From assembly GCA_039767595.1 (NCBI GenBank), contig JBDNBY010000019.1, positions 1-28,147 on the forward strand: a stretch of 28,147 nt of DNA, in the 5' to 3' direction. The DNA is from JBDNBY01 sp039767595 (GTDB lineage: Bacteria > Pseudomonadota > Alphaproteobacteria > Rhodobacterales > Rhodobacteraceae). Within the stretch, counting starts at the first letter, position 1. Each line of letters starts with the position of its first letter. This document shows positions 22,064-28,147 of the stretch, in pieces. The notes under the pieces are model-generated. The model saw only the letters and a program-made list of their open reading frames with translations, did not search any database and was not told the origin of the DNA. Made by a program: the position numbers and the translations under genes.

Positions 22064-23458
22064 TCACAGCTTCAATAATTGCGGCAATGCCCCATAAAGC
22101 GCGCGCGCGCCCTGACCTTGCCCGCCCTTAGGCCGCGCAGGTTTATCACTGGGTGACCAGCCATAAAGATCGAAATGCATATATTTTTGCGGATCACTGA
22201 CAAAGCGGCGCAAGAAAAGAGCCGCCGTAATGGATCCCGCAAACCCGCCGCTCGGAGCATTATCAAGATCGGCAATCTTGGGTTCAATCATATGCTCATA
22301 TCCGCCCCAAAACGGCATGTGCCACACTGGATCCGCCCAATGGCACCCTGCGGCCATCACCGCCTGCGCCGCGTGCGCATCATCGCAATAAACGGGCGGC
22401 AGATCAGGGCCAAGCGCCACGCGCGCCGCGCCCGTGAGCGTGGCCATCGACACAATAAAATCGGGGTTTTCTTCACTGGCATAGGCCAATGCATCGGCCA
22501 AGACCAAGCGCCCTTCGGCGTCGGTATTGTTGATCTCGACGGTCTTACCATCACGCGCCGTGAGCACATCACCGGGGCGAAAGGCCGCGCCGGACACCGA
22601 GTTTTCCACCGCGGGGATCAAAACGCGCAACCGAATAGGCAGGTCCGCATCCATGATACTGCGCGCCAAAGATAGGGTCGCCGCGGCGCCGCCCATATCC
22701 TTTTTCATCAAGCCCATGGATCCCCCTGGTTTCAGGTTGAGGCCCCCTGTGTCATAACACACACCTTTGCCGACAAGGGTCAGCGTAGGGCCATCTGCAC
22801 CACCAGAGCCCTGCCATGTGATGTCAATCAACCGCGGTTCAACATCCGCCGCGCGGCCCACGGCGTGGATCATTGGGAAATTCTGCTCGAGCAGAGCCGC
22901 GCCCACAATCACCGAGACCTGCGCCTCATAATATCCAGCAAGCTCTTGGGCCGCCTGCGCTAAATCCGCCGGCGACAAATCGGCCGCTGGCGTGTTGATC
23001 AAATCACGGGCGAGGGCCTCGGATTGGACCAATCGAAGGATCTCTGCCACATCCGCACGATCAGGTGCCACCAACTGCGCCTTGGGCGTAGGCCCCGCTT
23101 TGTAGCGGTCGTAACGATAGTGCGTCATCAACAGGCCAAACCACTCAGAGGCGGTCAACTGGCCGTCTGGATCCTGGATCTCATATGTCGCTTTGGGCAG
23201 TTTTGCATAGGCCGCTGCCGCTTGATACAGATCACGGCGGGTATTTTGCGCATCTCCCACCCCAAGTGCCGCCCATGTTAACGCGCCTGCGTCATTAAAC
23301 CCGAGCGCCACTTGCCCCAGCGCGGCTGTGAACCCCTCGACCTCGAGGCGCGCACGCTCGGCCGTGCTCAGACTATGGACAAAGGCCTCGCACCCTTCTT
23401 TTTGCACGATATGCAATGGAAGGGTCAGAGCGGTTTTTTCAGCAAATTGAATGGACAT
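22064..23458 (-). CDS. M17 family leucyl aminopeptidase
   Basis: A 464-residue metallo-aminopeptidase that removes N-terminal residues from peptides in the cytoplasm, normally as a hexamer. The two M17 metal sites are clear: KGVCYDTGGLNLKPGGSMGLMKKDMGGAA (K231, D236, D254) and NTDAEGRL (D313, E315 and catalytic R317). The N-terminal 130 residues are the smaller regulatory domain. The length and the divergent N-terminus resemble the PepB-like second copy found in Rhodobacterales rather than the classic PepA. It starts at ATG 23458 with the next gene on the same strand 46 bases upstream. Confidence 0.93.
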   Translation of the reverse strand: MSIQFAEKTALTLPLHIVQKEGCEAFVHSLSTAERARLEVEGFTAALGQVALGFNDAGALTWAALGVGDAQNTRRDLYQAAAAYAKLPKATYEIQDPDGQLTASEWFGLLMTHYRYDRYKAGPTPKAQLVAPDRADVAEILRLVQSEALARDLINTPAADLSPADLAQAAQELAGYYEAQVSVIVGAALLEQNFPMIHAVGRAADVEPRLIDITWQGSGGADGPTLTLVGKGVCYDTGGLNLKPGGSMGLMKKDMGGAAATLSLARSIMDADLPIRLRVLIPAVENSVSGAAFRPGDVLTARDGKTVEINNTDAEGRLVLADALAYASEENPDFIVSMATLTGAARVALGPDLPPVYCDDAHAAQAVMAAGCHWADPVWHMPFWGGYEHMIEPKIADLDNAPSGGFAGSITAALFLRRFVSDPQKYMHFDLYGWSPSDKPARPKGGQGQGARALYGALPQLLKL

Positions 23459-23504
23459 AGCGCACCTTAGTTTTCCCGCACGCTAGCAAATACAAGATAC
23501 AGAG

Positions 23505-23885
23505 TTAAGCCTTATGACGCTCCCAATGCGAAATTTCCAAATTTGACGTCTGCGCCACACGAAACAGCCGTGCCAACACTGCATTAAGGGCAATGTTATC
23601 CTCGTTTTTGGCACAGATCGCGGCATCATGAGCAACCATCGACAGGGCCACTAGGCCAATATGTTCACTGATAATCTCAATCGCACGCAAGAGATGCGGG
23701 ACATCTGGCGCCGCCTCAATATGCCGCTTCACTTTGAGGCACACCAATTGCAGCTCAAGCACAGATAGCATATCTCGCAACCATGTTTCGGCCACCGCCG
23801 CGCCAAAGGCATCGTATATTTGTTGTAAAAATCCATGATCAATGATCACGCTCTCTTTGGGCCTTAGCCATGAAATATTATCCAT
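23505..23885 (-). CDS. small helical protein of unknown function
   Basis: A 126-residue protein predicted to be almost entirely alpha-helical, with segments such as HGFLQQIYDAFGAAVAETWLRDML, VPHLLRAIEIISEHIGLVALSMVAHD and NAVLARLFRVAQ. Helix-bundle spacing is reminiscent of histidine phosphotransfer proteins, but the HPt signature (H-x-L-K-G) is absent. There is no signal peptide or membrane helix. It is divergent from the carbonic anhydrase gene across 137 bases and upstream of the aminopeptidase in the same direction, which may be chance. No family is recognised. Confidence 0.65.
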   Translation of the reverse strand: MDNISWLRPKESVIIDHGFLQQIYDAFGAAVAETWLRDMLSVLELQLVCLKVKRHIEAAPDVPHLLRAIEIISEHIGLVALSMVAHDAAICAKNEDNIALNAVLARLFRVAQTSNLEISHWERHKA

Positions 23886-24022
23886 CCATCTTCACCTTTT
23901 TTCCACACCATCCAAAATCCATGTATTTTGTTGCTAGGGCGTTAACGGATGCGATCGTGTCTTTTTATTTTGAGATAAGTTTGTAAGTTAGTGCGCAAGA
24001 ATGAACACAAAGGGCCATATTC

Positions 24023-24673
24023 ATGGATTTCGTCAAACCGCTCCCTCAATTTCTCGCGCAGCGCTATCACGGCTGGAAGGCGACAACCCACAAAGAAAAT
24101 GCCGCGTGGTACGAACGCCTTGCCACTGAGGGTCAGCGCCCCCGCGTGATGGTCATTTCTTGTTGTGACAGCCGTGTTCATGTCACCGCTATATTTGGCG
24201 CTGAGCAAGGAGAGTTCTTTATTCACCGCAATATCGCAAATTTGATCCCGCCCTTCACAGAAGATGGTGGGCTCCATGGTACAAGTGCGGCGATCGAATA
24301 TGCTGTGACGGTCTTAAAAGTCACGCATTTGGTTGTGATGGGTCACTCAAAATGCGGCGGCATCAAAGGATGCTATGACATGCATCATGGAACGGCCCCT
24401 GCCTTGAAAGAAGCCTCGTCTTTTGTTGGGCGATGGATGGATTTGCTCACGCCGGCTGTGCCTCAATTGGACAGCTCCGCAGATGAGGCCACACAACTCG
24501 AAGAGTTGGAGAAACGCGCGATTGCCATATCCCTAAGCAATCTCATGACGTTTCCATTTGTCGAGACGGCGGTCAAGGCGCAACAACTTCAGCTTCATGG
24601 TCTATGGCATGATATCGGCACAGGCGGGCTAGAGGGGTTAGATCCGCAAACTCAAGTGTTTTCCGCGATTTAG
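24023..24673 (+). CDS. beta-class carbonic anhydrase
   Basis: Interconverts CO2 and bicarbonate. The 216-residue protein has the beta-class zinc ligands: C48 in SCCDSRVH with the D49-R51 dyad, H108 and C111 in GHSKCGGI. The block FFIHRNIANLIPPF is also typical. No signal peptide is seen, so it is cytoplasmic. The ATG at 24023 has an AAAGGG ribosome site about 8 bases upstream. Divergent from a small unknown gene; the 237 bases after its stop hold nothing I can identify. Confidence 0.95.
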   Translation: MDFVKPLPQFLAQRYHGWKATTHKENAAWYERLATEGQRPRVMVISCCDSRVHVTAIFGAEQGEFFIHRNIANLIPPFTEDGGLHGTSAAIEYAVTVLKVTHLVVMGHSKCGGIKGCYDMHHGTAPALKEASSFVGRWMDLLTPAVPQLDSSADEATQLEELEKRAIAISLSNLMTFPFVETAVKAQQLQLHGLWHDIGTGGLEGLDPQTQVFSAI

Positions 24674-24910
24674 AATCAGCGCTGATGCCGATAGCCCCGC
24701 GCTTCGCTAGCTCGACGGCAGATGCCCCTATAATGTTAGAGTGTGATCTTTAAAATTTAGACCACCTCACCAGTCTCTTTGGTATTAGGGGCGTCAAAAA
24801 GGGCTCTCGCGGCACTCTCCTGCGCTGCAGCATCATGCCATAGAATCGCTTAGTTTGACCATACCTCTGCCGTAATTGGCACAGGCTGTGAAAAGAGCAA
24901 AGTAGATCTC

Positions 24911-25105
24911 ATGGTCAAATGGATAAATGACATAACGCATCAGAGCCAACACACTGCAAACGTGTTGCCCGCGGGTGATGCCCCTGTCCTGCCTGCGGAT
25001 CATGGTACGAAGATGCCGTCCATTGACACTGACGCGCGCAGCCTTGTCACACGGGACGAAATCGCACAGCTGTTTGCCCGCGACCTAGGGTACACGGCGC
25101 GCTAA
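24911..25105 (+). CDS. doubtful small ORF, 64 residues
   Basis: ATG 24911 to TAA 25103-25105. The N-terminal half is polar with no recognised motif; the C-terminus SLVTRDEIAQLFARDLGYTAR is a plausible amphipathic helix. There is a weak purine-rich stretch (GAAAAGAGCAAAG) upstream. Its 3' end falls inside a 9-bp hairpin shared with the asd side. It is the only sizable frame in the 24674-25125 gap, but a real gene is not proven. Confidence 0.4.
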   Translation: MVKWINDITHQSQHTANVLPAGDAPVLPADHGTKMPSIDTDARSLVTRDEIAQLFARDLGYTAR

Positions 25106-25119
25106 CGTAACGCGCCGTG
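25093..25119. terminator. hairpin between the small ORF and asd
   Basis: CACGGCGCG (25093-25101) and CGCGCCGTG (25111-25119) form a perfect 9-bp stem with a 9-base loop containing the TAA of the small ORF. It lies between convergent genes, 7 bases from the asd stop. No T-run follows closely on either strand, so it is a weak or bidirectional terminator candidate. Confidence 0.5.
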
Positions 25120-25125
25120 CGCGGC

Positions 25126-26148
25126 CTAGCCCTTTTGCAAAACGCGGCGGCCCAGCACTTCGGCAATTTGGACCGCATTGAGCGCCGCCCCTTTGCGTAG
25201 ATTATCTGACACGCACCAAAGGTTTATGCCGTTCTCGATTGTGCTGTCTTGGCGAATACGGCTGATAAAGGTGGCGAAATCTCCAACCGCCTCGATCGGC
25301 GTGACGTATCCACCATCTTCGCGCTTATCGATCACCATGATGCCAGGCGCCTCGCGCAAAATATCGCGCGCTTCGTCTTCATCGAGGAAATCCTCAAATT
25401 CGATATTGATCGCCTCGCTATGCCCGACAAACACAGGCACGCGGACACAGGTTGCGGTGACTTTGATCTTGGTATCAAGAATTTTCTTGGTCTCGGCGAC
25501 CATCTTCCATTCTTCTTTGGTCGATCCATCGTCCAAGAAGACATCGATATGCGGAATGACGTTGAACGCGATCTGTTTGGTAAAGACATTGGGCGCACGT
25601 TCTTGGCCAGGGACATAGATGCCTTTGGTTTGATCCCAAAGCTCGTCAATGCCGTCTTTGCCAGACCCCGATACGGATTGGTATGTGCTGACGACAACGC
25701 GTTTGATCCGCGCGCGGTCATGCAGCGGCTTGAGCGCCACAACCATTTGCGCGGTCGAGCAATTTGGATTGGCGATGATGTTCTTTTTGCGCACCCCATC
25801 GACCGCCTCGGCGTTCACTTCGGGCACCACAAGAGGCACATCGGGGTCATAACGATAGAGCGATGAGTTATCGATGACCACACAGCCCACTTTGGCCGCG
25901 CGCGGCGCATAAGTCTTGGTCGCCTCGGATCCAATGGCGAACAACGCGATGTCATAGCCCGTGAAATCAAAGCTATCGATATCCTGGGTCACCAGTGTTT
26001 TGTCACCATAGCTGACTTCTGTTCCCATAGATTTACGGCTGGCCAGCGCCACCACTTCATCCGCAGGAAATTCACGTTCTGCTAAAATGTTAAGCATTTC
26101 ACGCCCAACATTCCCAGTTGCTCCGGCAACTACGACTTTATAGCCCAT
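25126..26148 (-). CDS. asd: aspartate-semialdehyde dehydrogenase
   Basis: Reduces L-4-aspartyl phosphate to L-aspartate-4-semialdehyde with NADPH, the branch point to lysine/diaminopimelate, threonine and methionine. The 340-residue protein has the NADP-binding GATGNVG (residues 9-15), the active-site ANPNCSTAQ (Cys130), and a late substrate-binding region around RVPVFVGHSEAINIEFE. Length is normal. It lies 43 bases downstream of the NDUFA9-like gene on the same strand, so co-transcription is possible though the functions differ. It ends in TAG at 25126-25128. Confidence 0.97.
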   Translation of the reverse strand: MGYKVVVAGATGNVGREMLNILAEREFPADEVVALASRKSMGTEVSYGDKTLVTQDIDSFDFTGYDIALFAIGSEATKTYAPRAAKVGCVVIDNSSLYRYDPDVPLVVPEVNAEAVDGVRKKNIIANPNCSTAQMVVALKPLHDRARIKRVVVSTYQSVSGSGKDGIDELWDQTKGIYVPGQERAPNVFTKQIAFNVIPHIDVFLDDGSTKEEWKMVAETKKILDTKIKVTATCVRVPVFVGHSEAINIEFEDFLDEDEARDILREAPGIMVIDKREDGGYVTPIEAVGDFATFISRIRQDSTIENGINLWCVSDNLRKGAALNAVQIAEVLGRRVLQKG

Positions 26149-26191
26149 TATTTGGGTCCTTTATTGTAAGAGCGCCGCAGCGATTATCACA

Positions 26192-27175
26192 CTAGATGTT
26201 CAAATCGCGGGCTGAATTTTTGATATCGGCATATTGCCCCGATGGACGATAGCACCACAGATACTGCGGCAAGACCACATCCATCGACGTTGCGCTCACC
26301 CCAAGATCGGCAAGGCCCCGCGCGCCGCTTGACACGACATTGTCGTTGCGCAGGTTGAGCAGCTGATCTTTCGTGAGCATGTTATTATGGAACAAACCCG
26401 CCGTTAGAAATTGGGCAACAGAGAACCCCGTCGCCATCAATCCTCCGATAAAAAACGGCAGGGGTACGATCGCCGGACGCCGCTGCACAACGTCCGCCAT
26501 TTTCGCCATCAGCTCGGCAAAGCTCGCCACGTCGGGCCCGCCCAGCTCGTAGATCCCTTGGACGGACGGATCAATGATCGCTCGCTCCGCAGCGGCGGCG
26601 ACATCATCGACATAAACCGGCTGAAACTTGGTCTGGGCCCCAACTACCGGCACGACGCCTGGAAAGCGCGTCATATTGGCAAAGCGGTTAAAGAATTGAT
26701 CCTCAGGCCCAAACACAACACTGGGCCGTAAAATCACAGCCGTGGGAACATGGGCCATCAAAGCCGCCTCACCTTTGGCTTTGGTTTGGGCATATTCGCT
26801 GGCGGCCTCCGGATCGGCGCCAATGGCCGAGATATGCACAACGCGCGCCACATCTGCATCCGCGCAGGCCTGCGCAATCGTGTCCACTGCGGCGGCATGC
26901 ACCGCATCAAATTTATTTTTGCCTTGGTTGGTCAAAACCCCAACGCAATTCACGACGGCATCCGCGCCGGACACCGCCATCGCAACCGATTGCGCGTTGC
27001 GAATATTACATAAAACCGGCTCGACCTGCCCCACAGCACCATAGGTGCGCGTAAAGATCGCTTCATTCGGACGGCGCACAGCCACGCGCACGCGCCACCC
27101 CTGTTTGGCCATCCGCCGCGCAATATAGCGCCCGACAAATCCAGATCCTCCGAAAATCGTCACAAGCTTCGACAT
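26192..27175 (-). CDS. complex I NDUFA9-like NAD(P)-binding protein (atypical SDR)
   Basis: A 327-residue atypical short-chain dehydrogenase related to the NDUFA9 accessory subunit of respiratory complex I. The Rossmann motif is VTIFGGSGFVGRYIARRMA (Gly-rich loop at residues 9-15), with AVVNCVGVLTNQGKNKFDAVHAAAVDTIAQAC, VVHISAIGAD, SEYAQTKAKGEAAL and VILRPSVVFGPEDQFFNRFA following. Such proteins occur in Alphaproteobacteria near ubiquinone or complex I functions; catalysis has not been shown for most of them. ATG 27175 is chosen because GGAGG lies directly upstream; the frame extended to 27202 lacks one. Confidence 0.93.
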   Translation of the reverse strand: MSKLVTIFGGSGFVGRYIARRMAKQGWRVRVAVRRPNEAIFTRTYGAVGQVEPVLCNIRNAQSVAMAVSGADAVVNCVGVLTNQGKNKFDAVHAAAVDTIAQACADADVARVVHISAIGADPEAASEYAQTKAKGEAALMAHVPTAVILRPSVVFGPEDQFFNRFANMTRFPGVVPVVGAQTKFQPVYVDDVAAAAERAIIDPSVQGIYELGGPDVASFAELMAKMADVVQRRPAIVPLPFFIGGLMATGFSVAQFLTAGLFHNNMLTKDQLLNLRNDNVVSSGARGLADLGVSATSMDVVLPQYLWCYRPSGQYADIKNSARDLNI

Positions 27176-27354
27176 GAGTGGCCTCCAATACGTGTTGTTC
27201 ATTGGGTTTTACCTGCGCGCGCGTGTAGAAACAAGAACTGATTACACTATTGAACAGCGTTATGTGCCTAGAATTTACCACATTTCACCCGTATTCACGC
27301 CACCCTTTTGGGTCAATAGTCTCAATGAAACCAACGCCGCCGAGAAAACATAAA

Positions 27355-27993
27355 ATGAAGCACCGCTCAATTCTAACATTCTTAATTTCGCAATCGGGCG
27401 CGGTCACAGTTGAAAAAGCTGTCATCGTCGCGGGGGTTATCGGACTTGTGATTGCCGCTTCCAACGCTATTTCTCAAAACACAAAAATTCTGGCCAAGCA
27501 AACGACTGGAGCCATGGTTGGCTCTCATAACACAAGCAACTTTGAATCCGTGCTCTCTGTTCAACCTGACTTTGAATCTTTGGCGTCTAATTATTATGCG
27601 AACCAACCTATTGACGGCTGGACTTCTGTCAAAGGCAGCGTGATCGAATTGGTGACAACACGGTATCCCCCCATTAACGACAAGGTGGGGCACTCAATGA
27701 TCGATTTAGAAAATGCCCCATATAACTCGGGCATCAAGAAAACCTTTGATTTCCTAAAGCCTAATACAGACACGTTGATAACGGTCTCAGCCGTTGATCT
27801 CCCAGGTGGAAACGGGTTTGACGTGATGCAAAATGGTCAAATCGTCGGATCGGCGACAAACATTCCGGACACGTTGGAAACCTATGTGTTCAATTTCACC
27901 ACAGGATCAAATCCCCAAACTGAAATTTCAATTGTTCCACACGGGCGCGATGCGATGGGCGCCTATGTTGGCACCGTTCAAGTTTCCCAATAA
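27355..27993 (+). CDS. type IV prepilin-like protein with C-terminal beta-rich domain
   Basis: From ATG 27355 the protein has 212 residues. It begins with a 15-residue basic leader and then SGAVTVEKAVIVAGVIGLVIAAS: cleavage between G15 and A16, Glu at +5 (E20) and a following hydrophobic helix match the class III prepilin signal used by Flp/TadE-type pseudopilins. Residues about 85-212 form a separate beta-rich domain (GWTSVKGSVIELV, GHSMIDLEN, KKTFDFLKPNTDTLITVSAV, ETYVFNFTTG), resembling DUF642/lectin-like carbohydrate-binding folds, though no exact family is assigned. ATG 27325 would lengthen the leader by ten residues. It is AT-richer than the neighbours, suggesting independent acquisition. 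No prepilin peptidase or Tad gene is in the window. Confidence 0.7.
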   Translation: MKHRSILTFLISQSGAVTVEKAVIVAGVIGLVIAASNAISQNTKILAKQTTGAMVGSHNTSNFESVLSVQPDFESLASNYYANQPIDGWTSVKGSVIELVTTRYPPINDKVGHSMIDLENAPYNSGIKKTFDFLKPNTDTLITVSAVDLPGGNGFDVMQNGQIVGSATNIPDTLETYVFNFTTGSNPQTEISIVPHGRDAMGAYVGTVQVSQ

Positions 27994-28021
27994 CCTCTGG
28001 GGCAGAGATCCTATTTTCGAA

Positions 28022-28048
28022 TTGACAAAAACAGCGGCAGTGCATAAT
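28022..28048 (+). promoter_or_regulatory. tRNA-Leu promoter candidate
   Basis: TTGACA (28022-28027) matches the -35 consensus and CATAAT (28043-28048) is a near-consensus -10, preceded by TG as in extended -10 elements. The spacer is 15 bases, shorter than the usual 16-18. The pair lies 12 bases before the tRNA 5' end, as expected. A weak CTCTG/CAGAG hairpin (27995-28007) precedes it. Confidence 0.5.
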
Positions 28049-28060
28049 CACGTCGCTATT

Positions 28061-28147
28061 GCCCAGATGGCGGAATTGGTAGACGCGCCAGCTTCAGGTG
28101 CTGGTGTCTGTATGGACGTGGAGGTTCGAGTCCTCTTCTGGGCACCA
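28061..28147 (+). tRNA. tRNA-Leu (anticodon CAG)
   Basis: A complete 87-nt tRNA. The acceptor stem is GCCCAGA (28061-28067) with TCTGGGC (28137-28143), then discriminator A and an encoded CCA at 28145-28147. The anticodon stem CCAGC/GCTGG (28088-28092, 28100-28104) encloses the loop TTCAGGT with anticodon CAG at 28095-28097. A long variable arm follows, as in class II leucine tRNAs, then the T arm with TTCGAGT. It reads CUG leucine codons and ends exactly at the window end. Confidence 0.97.

Noticed and set aside
1..28147. CRISPR arrays, insertion sequences, prophage and restriction or defence systems
   Set aside because: No regularly spaced repeats, transposase, integrase or recognised defence gene was seen on either strand.

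Overview
The window looks like chromosomal DNA of a marine alphaproteobacterium of the Roseobacter group (Rhodobacterales). The grounds are the family content (DUF2794, the DUF393 protein, long-form HPF next to PtsN, MbfA-type ferritin/VIT1 fusion, GSH-dependent formaldehyde dehydrogenase), a GAAC-N7-GAAC SOS box of the alphaproteobacterial type, and moderately high GC with AT-richer islands. This is inferred from recognised families, not from a search. No IS element, prophage, CRISPR array or plasmid origin is visible.

Left part (1-9204): the 3' end of a DUF393 gene, a small HTH protein, a 462-bp non-coding stretch with two palindromic structures, then hpf-ptsN. Converging on ptsN is a five-gene minus-strand operon that reads galU, two paralogous GT2-like glycosyltransferases, a core-2/I-branching (GT14-like) glycosyltransferase and a sulfotransferase, with ATGA stop/start overlaps between the last three. 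It probably makes or decorates a surface glycan, possibly a sulfated one. A lipoprotein and an unknown protein run divergently from galU.

Middle part (9218-19875): zapE and a divergent MFS transporter, then a tight minus-strand cluster GNAT, mbfA, fghA, HAD phosphatase, alpha/beta hydrolase. Upstream of it, in the same direction, is the glutathione-dependent formaldehyde dehydrogenase (frmA). Divergent from frmA are an IclR regulator, a methanethiol oxidase (mtoX, SELENBP1 family) and a His-containing polytopic membrane protein. Methanethiol oxidation releases formaldehyde, H2S and H2O2, and frmA plus fghA convert formaldehyde to formate. The locus therefore reads as a C1-sulfur oxidation module with its detoxification arm alongside, possibly controlled by the IclR protein from the shared 94-bp intergenic region. 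The membrane protein next to mtoX is the least explained member.

Right part (19876-28147): a terminator, then an SOS-controlled orphan imuB (no imuA or dnaE2 beside it), DUF2794, an M17 aminopeptidase, an unknown helical protein, a beta-carbonic anhydrase, a doubtful small ORF, asd, an NDUFA9-like SDR protein, a type IV prepilin-like protein with a C-terminal beta-rich domain, and a complete tRNA-Leu(CAG) ending on the last base of the window.
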